Origin: Holophagae bacterium
Lineage (GTDB): Bacteria; Acidobacteriota; Thermoanaerobaculia; Thermoanaerobaculales; Sulfomarinibacteraceae
Reading direction: 5' to 3'
Assembly (NCBI GenBank): GCA_030609785.1
Contig: JAUWTC010000113.1
Span: 1 to 7,502, forward strand
DNA: 7,502 nucleotides
Below the pieces are notes generated by a model. It was not told where the DNA came from. It saw nothing but the letters and a program-made list of their open reading frames with translations, and searched no databases. Positions 1-5,231 of the stretch are shown piece by piece. Every line of letters starts with the position of its first letter. Position 1 is the first letter of the stretch. The position numbers were made by a program, and so were the translations under genes.

Positions 1-766
1 AGGATCCGGTGATTGAGGACCAGCGTTCGCCGGTCCGGCTTTCGAATCCATCGAAAAAGAGCAAGCCGGCACAGTCGGAGCTGACCAGCACCGCCCCGTC
101 GATAATTTCGTCGATTCCACCGTTGGCCTCGGTCAAGGCCTCCGAGCTGCAGATGTCGGCGAAGGACAGGGCGAAGGCGTCGACGTCGGTCTCGCGTCTC
201 AGGTGGAGCGAAGTGATACCTGAGGCTGTTGGCGGGACGCCGAATTCAGCTTCGACGACCCAGTCCGGGGTCTCAAGCAGCTGCATGTCACAGGGGCTTG
301 CGAGGGTGCCCGAGGTATCGGCGTCCGGGGTCCAGTCCCCGGCCAGAGCCCAGCCGATGCGGCCCTGGGCGCTGTTGTCCTGCGCCAGGCCGTCGACGGC
401 GGCGGTTCCGGAGTTGTTGGTCGAGCCGACGAAGGACAGCTCCTGGTTGTCGAAGGCGATATCGACGATGGCGGTGGCGATATGGGCGGCGCCTCCGTCA
501 ACGACCGTGCCGCACGAGGGGGTGCACGAGGTCGTTTCGGTGCCGGGACGGATGAAGAGTCTGGCGGTCAACGTGTCGCCCTGGGCAACGCAGAACGTAT
601 TGGAGCCGTCGGCCGGGTTGAGGATCTCGATGTCGATGGCAGGCCCCGATGTCGAGGTCTGAGCCAACCCGGCCGAGGCGAAAAGGGCCATCAGGAGGCC
701 GAGCCCTATGACCCGGAAGGGCTTGGTGCCGAACAGGTGCGATGAGTAGGACGAAGACGCCATCAT
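1..766 (-). CDS. Secreted protein with possible cohesin-like domain and DGFES-type C-terminal tail (3' end off window)
   Basis: The minus strand is open from an in-frame TAG at 772-774 to the window edge, giving 255 codons. Residues 1-36 form a signal peptide: a short polar/basic head (FGTKPFR), a hydrophobic stretch (VIGLGLLMALFASAGLA) and a likely cleavage after Ala-Gln. The mature part begins AIDIEILNPADG and continues with alternating beta-like segments such as TLTARLFI, ATAIVDIAFDNQELSFVG and GRIGWALAGDW. This order resembles cohesin-type beta domains, but that match is by eye and weak. Several cysteines (CTPSC, SPCDMQ, DICSS, SDCAG) could form disulfides outside the cytoplasm. The visible end, LFFDGFESRTGERW, resembles a C-terminal tail I recall from secreted proteins of Acidobacteriota and some Proteobacteria, so the true stop is probably close. 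The start is ATG 766 or 763, or TTG 769; a GGAGGGG stretch at 784-790 is rather far from all three. The substrate or ligand is unknown. Confidence 0.8.
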   Translation of the reverse strand, partial: MMASSSYSSHLFGTKPFRVIGLGLLMALFASAGLAQTSTSGPAIDIEILNPADGSNTFCVAQGDTLTARLFIRPGTETTSCTPSCGTVVDGGAAHIATAIVDIAFDNQELSFVGSTNNSGTAAVDGLAQDNSAQGRIGWALAGDWTPDADTSGTLASPCDMQLLETPDWVVEAEFGVPPTASGITSLHLRRETDVDAFALSFADICSSEALTEANGGIDEIIDGAVLVSSDCAGLLFFDGFESRTGERWSSITGS

Positions 767-837
767 CAATAGAGCCTAGCATTCCCCTCCGGAAACCGGC
801 ATGAGCCTGATCACATATTCATTGAGGCGTCTCAGGA

Positions 838-1470
838 TCAGAATCCGTCAATCTCGTCGCCTTCACCGGATTGTCGATTCTCCTTGACGGCCCCGTAGAT
901 GAAGTAGGCGCCGATGAGGACCAGGATGGCCGGCCACCAGTCATGCAGGAACTCGCGGACCCAGTAGAAGTCGATCCAGTTCCGGCACAGCAGGACACCG
1001 CCGAGAACGATCAGGAAAACCCCGGCAGCCAAACCGCCCTGGAACGGACCGGCCGGCAGATCGTGGCCCTCCTTCTCTGCCAGGTTGATCAACTGGGCCT
1101 GGCGGAAGGCGTCGAATATGGCGAAGAAGTAGATAAAGATGCCGAAGAGCAAAAGTGGAAATTCCAACAGGATTATCGGCGCCCAGAACCCGACAAAGAA
1201 AGCCAACGCCCGCGAATATTGCCCCAGGTAGAGGTGGCCCAGGCCGAAGGGCACCAGGGACAGGAGGGCTGCGGCGACCGGTGATTTGGGGGGAGCCTCG
1301 TCGAATGCCTCATCGGAGTCCGGGATCCAGTCCTGGGATTCGAGAGCCAGGTCCGGTTCGGGCTCCGGAGGTGTTGGTTCCGGAGGCTTGGGCACCGGTG
1401 GTTTTGGAGGCTTCGGTGGTTCCGGCGCCGCCGGCACGGCGTTCTCTTCGAAGTTCTGTTCGTCATTCAT
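838..1470 (-). CDS. Multi-pass membrane protein: Pro-rich N-terminus, TM2-like core, LiaI/LiaF-like C-terminus
   Basis: This is a predicted 210-residue inner-membrane protein. Residues 1-60 are cytoplasm-like: acidic, with a PPKPP/PKPPEP proline run at about 16-39. Residues 62-82 (SPVAAALLSLVPFGLGHLYLGQYS) match the pattern of TM2/DUF5683-like proteins, where a Pro-Gly-lined hairpin precedes LYLGQ. Long hydrophobic segments follow at about 86-119. The C-terminal pair at about 146-192 (GVFLIVLGGVLLCRN..., WWPAILVLIGAYFIYGA) resembles the LiaI-LiaF-like transmembrane region (DUF5668 type). AAGGAG lies 8 nt before the ATG. The ATG overlaps the stop of the anti-sigma gene by four bases (ATGA), so it is the third gene of the sigma operon. 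Related TM segments occur in envelope-stress sensors, so it may sense or respond to membrane state; that is inference. An open frame continues upstream to 1818, but it lies over the anti-sigma gene and is not used. Confidence 0.85.
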   Translation of the reverse strand: MNDEQNFEENAVPAAPEPPKPPKPPVPKPPEPTPPEPEPDLALESQDWIPDSDEAFDEAPPKSPVAAALLSLVPFGLGHLYLGQYSRALAFFVGFWAPIILLEFPLLLFGIFIYFFAIFDAFRQAQLINLAEKEGHDLPAGPFQGGLAAGVFLIVLGGVLLCRNWIDFYWVREFLHDWWPAILVLIGAYFIYGAVKENRQSGEGDEIDGF

Positions 1471-2210
1471 GATTGTGTCTCCTTGGAGTCGTCGACATCG
1501 GTGGTCTCGCCGGTGTCGGATTGGTCGGTCCATCGGGACCAGGTCGAGCGGGCGGCGTCGGCGGCCCGTTGTCCCAGGTTCATCGCCCGCCAGAGCATAA
1601 CCCGGGCTTCTGATCGGCCGGTCTCGGTGGCTCCCGAAACCCCGTTCTTGAAGAGGGAGTTTACCTGCTGAGCCGGCGAGGAGGCATCGTATCGGGCCAG
1701 GGTCACGGGATTCCCGATGGCCAGCGACGCCAGAATGGCCAGGCTGTAGGCCGCTGCTGTTGCGGTTCGCCGGCCCAGCACCTTGCGGGCGGAGAAGGGT
1801 CGTCGGGGCCTCAAGCATCGGGCGAGAAGGTGGTCCGGAGGTGTCAGCGCGTCGCCGACCTGGTGGATCAGCGAGAGGTCACTCCAGGCGCTTCTGCACG
1901 ACGGGCAATCTTCAAGGTGCTGGAACAGTCGTTCGAGATTGGTTTCGGAGATCTCCCGGTCGATAGCGGAAAAGAGCAGCCCCAACCACCGTCGGCACGG
2001 GGAGTCGGCGACTTCGGACTGGAGGTGGGCGGGGGGTTCGAGGTGGGCGAGGACGCCGCTGATATCGAGGATGTCTCGAAGGCTGTCCAGGGTTTCCCGG
2101 CATTCAGAGCATTCTTCGAGGTGGCCTTCGACGGCCGTGATCTCGCCGGACTCGAGATCGCCCTCCAGGTAGGCGCTGAAGCGCTCGCGGATCTCAGTGC
2201 AGGCGTCCAT
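1467..2210 (-). CDS. Anti-sigma factor with two zf-HC2-type zinc fingers and one membrane span
   Basis: This 247-residue protein probably binds and restrains the sigma factor encoded just upstream. Two copies of the zinc-binding anti-sigma pattern are visible: C4, H30, C34, C37 (HLEECSEC) and C72, H98, C102, C105 (HLEDCPSC). Both have exactly 25 residues between the first Cys and the His. A modest hydrophobic segment at about 152-168 (AAAYSLAILASLAIGNP) could be a single transmembrane helix, leaving the zinc fingers in the cytoplasm and about 80 polar residues outside. The start codon shares its A with the sigma stop (TGATG), and no clear Shine-Dalgarno precedes it, so translation is likely coupled. 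The stop overlaps the next gene (ATGA). Zn-type anti-sigma factors of the ZAS family can respond to redox through the HxxxCxxC cluster; whether this one does is unknown. Most relatives carry a single finger, so the tandem arrangement is notable. Confidence 0.9.
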   Translation of the reverse strand: MDACTEIRERFSAYLEGDLESGEITAVEGHLEECSECRETLDSLRDILDISGVLAHLEPPAHLQSEVADSPCRRWLGLLFSAIDREISETNLERLFQHLEDCPSCRSAWSDLSLIHQVGDALTPPDHLLARCLRPRRPFSARKVLGRRTATAAAYSLAILASLAIGNPVTLARYDASSPAQQVNSLFKNGVSGATETGRSEARVMLWRAMNLGQRAADAARSTWSRWTDQSDTGETTDVDDSKETQS

Positions 2211-2806
2211 CAGGCGCCGACCTCGGTGGCGGACGGGGAGGGTACGGCCCGGATGTTGGTTCGTCTTCGAACGGCGGTCGCCAGTTCCAGGCGGGCACGG
2301 TTGAGGCGGGACTTGACGGTCCCCAACGGCAGATCCAGGGCTTCGGACATGTCCTGGTAGGTCAGCCCGGCAAAATCGCGCATCAAAACCAACTCAGCCA
2401 GGTTGGCGTCTATCTGATGGAGGCTGGTGGCGATCAGGCGTAAGCGCTGCCGCCTTTCGGTTTGTCCGTGGGGGTCTTCCGAGCCGGGGAGCCGCTCGAT
2501 GACTTCGGGGTCGAGCCACGCAGCTTCCCGTTCTCGGCGGCTGCGTCGGTGGGCGTCGATCAGGAGGTTCTTTGCTACTCGCCACGCCCAGGCCATGAAA
2601 TTCGAGCCCGCGTTATAGCGGTGGAGGTTCTCCCAGAGTTTGAAATAAATTTCCTGGGTCAGTTCTTCGGCAATGGCTGCAGACGGGGCATAACTCGCAC
2701 AGAGACGGTAGAGAGGTTTCATGGTGGCGCTGACAAGCGCCGACCAGGCCTCTTCATCTCCCTTGCGGCATTGCTCCACGGTCGCCTCCAAATCGTTCGT
2801 TCCCAT
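2210..2806 (-). CDS. ECF-type RNA polymerase sigma factor
   Basis: This 198-residue sigma-70-family protein has only regions 2 and 4, the layout of extracytoplasmic-function sigma factors. Region 2 spans about 24-90, with AEELTQEIYFKLWENLHRYN and the conserved core end FMAWAWRVAKNLLIDAHRR. Region 4 spans about 120-182, with the helix-turn-helix LTYQDMSEALDLPLGTVKSRLNRARLEL. ATG 2806 was chosen because homology-like sequence begins right after it (DLEATVEQCRKGDEEAWSALV) and GGGAG sits just upstream, although its spacing of about 2 nt is short. The frame stays open upstream to 3061, but that part is antisense to the Nfu gene and reads as low-complexity basic sequence. It is the first gene of an operon with its anti-sigma factor and a membrane protein, so a role in envelope or redox stress is likely but inferred. 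No autoregulatory promoter could be recognised in the 100-nt divergent gap. Confidence 0.92.
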   Translation of the reverse strand: MGTNDLEATVEQCRKGDEEAWSALVSATMKPLYRLCASYAPSAAIAEELTQEIYFKLWENLHRYNAGSNFMAWAWRVAKNLLIDAHRRSRREREAAWLDPEVIERLPGSEDPHGQTERRQRLRLIATSLHQIDANLAELVLMRDFAGLTYQDMSEALDLPLGTVKSRLNRARLELATAVRRRTNIRAVPSPSATEVGA

Positions 2807-2906
2807 GTCTCCCAGGATAACGCCGTTTGGCGGAAAAGGTTCTATGGAATGCCCGACGGCCCTTCTGCGTTGGTAAAACCATGATTGACGGTGACGGATC
2901 GACGGT

Positions 2907-3161
2907 ATGAGTATCAGTGGGTGGCCTACGGGGACGGTTGAAGAGCGGGTCCTCTTCGCTCTGGACGAGGTTCGCCCTGCGCTGGTGGCCGACGGTGGCG
3001 ACGTGCGCCTGGTGTCGATCGAGGGTTCGACGGTCCGGGTCGAATTGCGGGGCGCCTGCAAGACCTGCCCAATGGCTCACTCGACCCTGTCGGATTTCGT
3101 GTCAGAGAGGATCCGGCTTTATGCGCCGGAGATCGACGAGGTCCTCGCGGTCCGGCCGTAA
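2907..3161 (+). CDS. NifU C-terminal-domain (Nfu) iron-sulfur scaffold protein
   Basis: This 84-residue protein consists only of the Nfu domain. The family signature is clear: a helix ending in VRPALVADGGDVRLVSIEG, then a beta strand, then the cluster-binding loop GACKTCPMAHSTL with C51 and C54, then a helix ending YAPEIDEVLAV. In this family two monomers hold a [4Fe-4S] cluster between their CxxC motifs and pass it to target apoproteins in the cytoplasm. There is no A-type or NifU N-terminal scaffold domain, so it is a minimal stand-alone form. It is divergent from the sigma operon (gap 100 nt) and convergent with the Fur-family gene. No other isc/suf genes are in view. The ribosome binding site is weak (GACGG runs only). 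An out-of-frame 9-codon ORF (ATG 2881, stop 2908-2910) overlaps the start as ATGA and may be chance. Confidence 0.92.
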   Translation: MSISGWPTGTVEERVLFALDEVRPALVADGGDVRLVSIEGSTVRVELRGACKTCPMAHSTLSDFVSERIRLYAPEIDEVLAVRP

Positions 3162-3180
3162 TTACCTGAGGGCATAAGAC

Positions 3181-3228
3181 AATTGAACCGCCAAGAACGC
3201 GAAGACCGCAAAGGAAAACGCGAAGAGG
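3181..3228. repeat. Dispersed 9-nt-unit tandem repeat, copy 1
   Basis: The sequence starts with AATTGAACCGCCAAGA and continues as degenerate units of about 9 nt (ccgccaaga, acgcgaaga, ccgcaaagg), ending cgaagagg. The opening 16 bases match 15/16 with 5821-5836, and both copies end in gaagagg. It lies just after the Nfu stop codon. The right half of a large hairpin (to 3279) returns the complement of its cgaagagg end, so the element may be a partly palindromic unit. It resembles intergenic repeats I recall from several unrelated bacterial phyla, but I cannot search for it. Confidence 0.75.
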
Positions 3229-3279
3229 AAAAATAGTCACAAGAAGAGCAGCCTTTTTGTGGCTATTCCCCCCTCTTCG
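3221..3279 (-). terminator. Long hairpin with U-tract, probable terminator of the Fur-family gene
   Basis: The core stem pairs 3232-3246 with 3253-3267, 15 bp including two G-U type wobbles, around a 6-nt loop. An outer 8-bp stem pairs cgaagagg (3221-3228) with cctcttcg (3272-3279) across a small internal loop. Read on the minus strand, the core stem is followed directly by a run of T residues (ACTATTTTTCC), as in a rho-independent terminator. It lies about 55 nt after the regulator's stop. On the plus strand the stem is followed by a C-rich stretch, so termination of the Nfu transcript there would be less efficient. Confidence 0.6.
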
Positions 3280-3322
3280 TGGCGCTGTGCTCGCCTTTGC
3301 AGGCGCCTGAGCTGGTCGCTTT

Positions 3323-3712
3323 TCAGCTATTGCACTGGGGACAGATGCCCCTGAATTCGAGCCTGTGCTCTTCGACCGTGTAGCCGGCCAAGCAGGGGAG
3401 TCGTTCCCAGTCCGGGGTCGGACAACCCTCGATGTCCGAGATCGCCCCACAGTGGGTGCAAGTGAAATGGGCGTGGGGTGTCAGGTCCGCCTCGAAATGT
3501 GCCCTGCGATCGGATCCTCTCAGTTCGATGACCAAGCCCTGGTCTTTCAGGACGCTCAAGTTACGGTACACCGTGCCCAACGAGACTGTCGGCAGCTTGT
3601 CCCTGACCTGGTCGAAGATCATGTCTGCAGTCGGGTGATCCTTGGAGTGCCTGACGACCTCGTAGACCACCTTGCGTTGTCGGGTCTCTCGTGTGCTTCC
3701 GGATTTCCGCAT
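3323..3712 (-). CDS. Fur/PerR-family metal-dependent transcriptional regulator
   Basis: This 129-residue protein has the two-domain Fur layout. The N-terminal winged helix reads TRQRKVVYEVV...HPTADMIFDQVRDKLPTVSLGTVYRNLSVLKDQGLV, closest in feel to PerR-type members. The C-terminal dimer domain has both structural zinc pairs, C85/C88 (CTHC) and C124/C127 (CPQC). Regulatory-site candidates, aligned by eye to Bacillus subtilis PerR, are H26, E74, H80, H82 and D93. E74 replaces the Asp that PerR uses, which is more Fur-like, so peroxide sensing versus iron sensing is undecided. The protein would bind DNA as a dimer and repress iron or peroxide genes. It is transcribed away from radC, with a gap of about 117 nt. 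The start ATG 3712 has a G-rich stretch (GGGGGG) upstream as a weak ribosome site. It probably ends at the hairpin 3221-3279. Confidence 0.9.
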   Translation of the reverse strand: MRKSGSTRETRQRKVVYEVVRHSKDHPTADMIFDQVRDKLPTVSLGTVYRNLSVLKDQGLVIELRGSDRRAHFEADLTPHAHFTCTHCGAISDIEGCPTPDWERLPCLAGYTVEEHRLEFRGICPQCNS

Positions 3713-3767
3713 CGCGCCCCCCGTGCCTTTGTATCATGGATGGCTGTGTTGAGACGAGAGGAAAATC

Positions 3768-3803
3768 GGGAACTGGAACGGGCACGGGAACGGGTTCGGG
3801 TTA
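3768..3803. repeat. Degenerate hexamer tandem repeat between fur-family gene and radC
   Basis: Six consecutive 6-nt units follow the pattern GGGAAC with changes such as tggaac, gggcac and gggttc. The array sits in the divergent gap, about 27 nt before the TTG start of radC, and ends before its Shine-Dalgarno. When read as protein it gives only low-complexity sequence (RELERARERVRVKV), which argues that it is not part of the RadC protein. It could be non-functional slippage DNA or could affect spacing of the divergent promoters. Confidence 0.65.
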
Positions 3804-3829
3804 AGGTGGGGGACCAAAGGGGGCAGCGT

Positions 3830-4525
3830 TTGAATACGAGAATCGTGGATATGGAGCCGGCCCAGAGGCCAAGGGAACGGCTGAGGAGCCGAGGTCCGGA
3901 GAGCCTCTCGGAGGCGGAATTGCTGGCGGTTCTGCTCAGGACGGGCCGTCCGGGCCGCAGTGCCATCGCCGAGGCCCAAGAGCTGTTGGCTCAAGCGGGT
4001 GGTCTGGAAGGTGTTGCGCGGATGTCGGCCAGGGAACTCGAGCGCCGACCGGGGATCGGTCAGGCCAAGGCGGCAGCCGTCTGTGCGGCTCTGGAGTTGG
4101 GCAAAAGAGTGGCCAGGGTCGAGGTTCCCGGGGTCCAGCTCCTGGAACGGCCCGAAACCGCGGCCAAGTATCTGGTCGCACGGTTGAGGGGGTGTCGCCG
4201 GGAAGTCTTCGGTTTCGTCAGCCTGGACACGCGCCACCGGTTCATCAACGATCATCACCTGTGGGAGGGCACCCGGAACCATGTTTCGGTTGACCCAGCC
4301 GAGGTGTTCAGGGCCGCTTTACTCGACGATGCGGCCGGCGTCATTCTCTTTCACAACCACCCGTCCGGTGAAAAGCGGGCCAGTGTGGATGACCTCCAGT
4401 TGACCCGTCGTCTGGTCCGTGGGGGACGGGCCGTCGGGATCGAGGTGTTGGACCACCTCATCATCGCTGGGCCGGATTGGATGTCGCTGAGGGCGGACCA
4501 TCCGGAGGTATTCCAATCGGATTGA
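3830..4525 (+). CDS. radC: RadC-family JAB/MPN (JAMM) domain protein, TTG start
   Basis: This 231-residue protein has normal RadC length. The N-terminal part has the family opening RPRERLRSRGPESLSEAELLAVLLRTG and a helix-hairpin-helix (RRPGIGQAKAAAVCAALELGKR, about 72-93). The C-terminal JAMM metal site is complete: E125, then H175 and H177 in FHNHPSG, and D188, with S179. The family was once thought to act in DNA repair, but its true role is unclear; its metalloprotease-like fold suggests a zinc-dependent hydrolase. TTG 3830 is preferred because AAAGGGGG lies 6 nt upstream and the protein then begins MNTRIVDMEPAQRPRERL, like other RadC proteins. ATG 3851 is the alternative. The longer frame beginning at 3365 runs antisense through the regulator gene and the hexamer repeat and is not real. 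The last base of the stop codon region begins a 7-nt repeat array. Confidence 0.93.
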   Translation: MNTRIVDMEPAQRPRERLRSRGPESLSEAELLAVLLRTGRPGRSAIAEAQELLAQAGGLEGVARMSARELERRPGIGQAKAAAVCAALELGKRVARVEVPGVQLLERPETAAKYLVARLRGCRREVFGFVSLDTRHRFINDHHLWEGTRNHVSVDPAEVFRAALLDDAAGVILFHNHPSGEKRASVDDLQLTRRLVRGGRAVGIEVLDHLIIAGPDWMSLRADHPEVFQSD

Positions 4526-4551
4526 GGGCCGACAACTGACAGCTGAGGGCT
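4524..4551. repeat. Degenerate heptamer tandem repeat at the end of radC
   Basis: Four 7-nt units run in register (gagggcc, then gacaact, gacagct, and gagggct). The first starts inside the radC stop codon TGA (4523-4525). The two middle units share five of seven bases, and the outer two share six of seven. The region resembles junk repeats often mistranslated as 'CQLSA' peptides in many bacterial genomes, which is a memory and not a search result. It has the same period, but not the same unit, as the array at 5163-5197. Confidence 0.55.
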
Positions 4552-4620
4552 TTCCTACTTGACAACGACGCCTGCGGCGGAGAGGATAACCGCCGATATT
4601 GCGATTGTGGATATGGGGGA

Positions 4621-5085
4621 ATGATGAAAAGAAATCTGATGCTCGTGACGATTGTTGTTTTGTTGGCTGCCGGTTCGGCCTTGGCCGGTGATTCCACTCG
4701 CTATGGCGAGGGTGTCACCCTTGAAAAAGCCGTTTCGATCGAACGGCTGTTGGCCAGCCCGTCGGACTACCTTGGCCAGAAGGTCCGTGTTGACGGCATC
4801 ATCACAGGTGTGTGCAAGAAGCGTGGGTGCTGGATGCAGGTGACCGACGAGAAGGGAAACGGCGTCCGGATCAAGGTCGAGGACGGCGTCATCGTTTTTC
4901 CTGCGACCTCGATGGGCCACACGGCGTCGGCACAGGGCGTGTTTGAGGGCGTTCCGGTAGCGGCCCAGGCGAAGAAGCACGAAGGCGAAAATAACGATGT
5001 TGACAAGCACGAGGCCTGCGACTCCAAGCCACAGGGCGAGATGATCTACTTCATCAAGGGCACCGGCGCCGTCATCGAGTTGTAA
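4621..5085 (+). CDS. DUF4920-type secreted OB-fold protein
   Basis: This 154-residue protein has a signal peptide at residues 1-22 (MMKRNLMLVTIVVLLAAGSALA, cleavage before GD), so it is exported. The rest matches the DUF4920 pattern: YGEGVTLEKAVSIERLLASPSDYLGQKVRVDGIITGVCKKRGCWMQVTDEKGNGVRIKVED, with the conserved C65 and GCW (C70, W71), and then IVFPATSMGHTASAQGVFEG. A His/Cys-rich stretch (KKHEGENNDVDKHEACDSK, 118-136) could bind metal or take part in thiol chemistry. The biochemical role of the family is not established. The ATG at 4621 is abutted by GGGGGA with no spacing; ATG 4624 would have a 3-nt gap, so either could be the start. The PepSY-TM gene follows after 146 nt in the same direction, and the two may act together in the envelope; this is inference. 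No convincing promoter was found upstream. Confidence 0.88.
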   Translation: MMKRNLMLVTIVVLLAAGSALAGDSTRYGEGVTLEKAVSIERLLASPSDYLGQKVRVDGIITGVCKKRGCWMQVTDEKGNGVRIKVEDGVIVFPATSMGHTASAQGVFEGVPVAAQAKKHEGENNDVDKHEACDSKPQGEMIYFIKGTGAVIEL

Positions 5086-5115
5086 GGAACCGTCAGCTCA
5101 GCGATCAGCCAGGCA

Positions 5116-5139
5116 GCGGCATCCGCAGCAAGATGCCGC
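5116..5139 (+). terminator. GC-rich hairpin after the DUF4920 gene, possible terminator
   Basis: A perfect 8-bp stem, GCGGCATC (5116-5123) with GATGCCGC (5132-5139), encloses an 8-nt loop, 30 nt after the stop codon. There is no U-tract directly after it; the nearest T run is at 5158-5161. It may therefore be an mRNA 3'-end stabiliser or an attenuator between two co-transcribed genes, not a full terminator. The sequence just before it (tcagctcagcgatcagcc, 5093-5110) is itself weakly repetitive. Confidence 0.4.
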
Positions 5140-5162
5140 ACCGGTGACGACAGGTGGTTTTG

Positions 5163-5197
5163 CCTGACCTCTGACCCCTGATCCCTAACCCCTGAAC
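5163..5197. repeat. Five-copy heptamer tandem repeat, consensus CCTGACC
   Basis: Five units of exactly 7 nt run without gaps. The first is CCTGACC, and the others differ from it by one or two bases (tctgacc, cctgatc, cctaacc, cctgaac). It lies between the DUF4920 and PepSY-TM genes, just before a small hairpin. On the opposite strand it translates as 'GVRDQGSEVR', a peptide pattern I recall from spurious ORFs in many genomes. Cyanobacteria have well-known heptamer arrays (STRR) of the same geometry. Confidence 0.85.
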
Positions 5198-5200
5198 CCT

Positions 5201-5219
5201 TGCTTCGCCTTTCGAAGCA
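5201..5219 (+). promoter_or_regulatory. Hairpin immediately upstream of the PepSY-TM ribosome binding site
   Basis: A perfect 7-bp stem, TGCTTCG (5201-5207) with CGAAGCA (5213-5219), has a 5-nt loop. It ends 3 nt before the Shine-Dalgarno GGAGG (5223-5227) of the next gene. Such placement could influence ribosome access or protect a processed mRNA end. It has no U-tract, so a terminator is unlikely. A regulatory role is inference only. Confidence 0.35.
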
Positions 5220-5231
5220 GTTGGAGGCTTG

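Noticed and set aside
9..662. Plus-strand 217-codon open frame
   Set aside because: It is antisense to the signal-peptide-bearing minus-strand gene; its translation is low-complexity Ser/Ala/Pro sequence with no recognisable domain.
767..837. Terminator between the sigma operon and the secreted-protein gene
   Set aside because: Only short stems (CCGG with a 3-nt loop at 789-799, and a 5-bp CCTGA/TCAGG pair with a long loop) are present, with no T-run.
1471..1818. N-terminal extension of the membrane protein
   Set aside because: It lies in another frame over the anti-sigma gene; the ATG at 1470 has a good ribosome site and the ATGA overlap.
2807..3061. N-terminal extension of the sigma factor
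   Set aside because: The open frame is antisense to the Nfu gene, is basic and low-complexity, and adds nothing homologous to ECF sigma factors.
3365..3829. N-terminal extension of RadC
   Set aside because: It runs antisense through the Fur-family gene and then through the hexamer repeat; RadC proteins are about 230 residues long.
4559..4590. Promoter with TTGACA (4559-4564) and GATAAC (4585-4590)
   Set aside because: The -35 hexamer is perfect, but the spacing to the best -10 candidate is 20 nt and the 17-nt position (GAGGAT) is poor; not listed as a promoter.
5163..5197. CRISPR array
   Set aside because: Units are only 7 nt with no spacers and no cas genes nearby; it is a simple tandem repeat.
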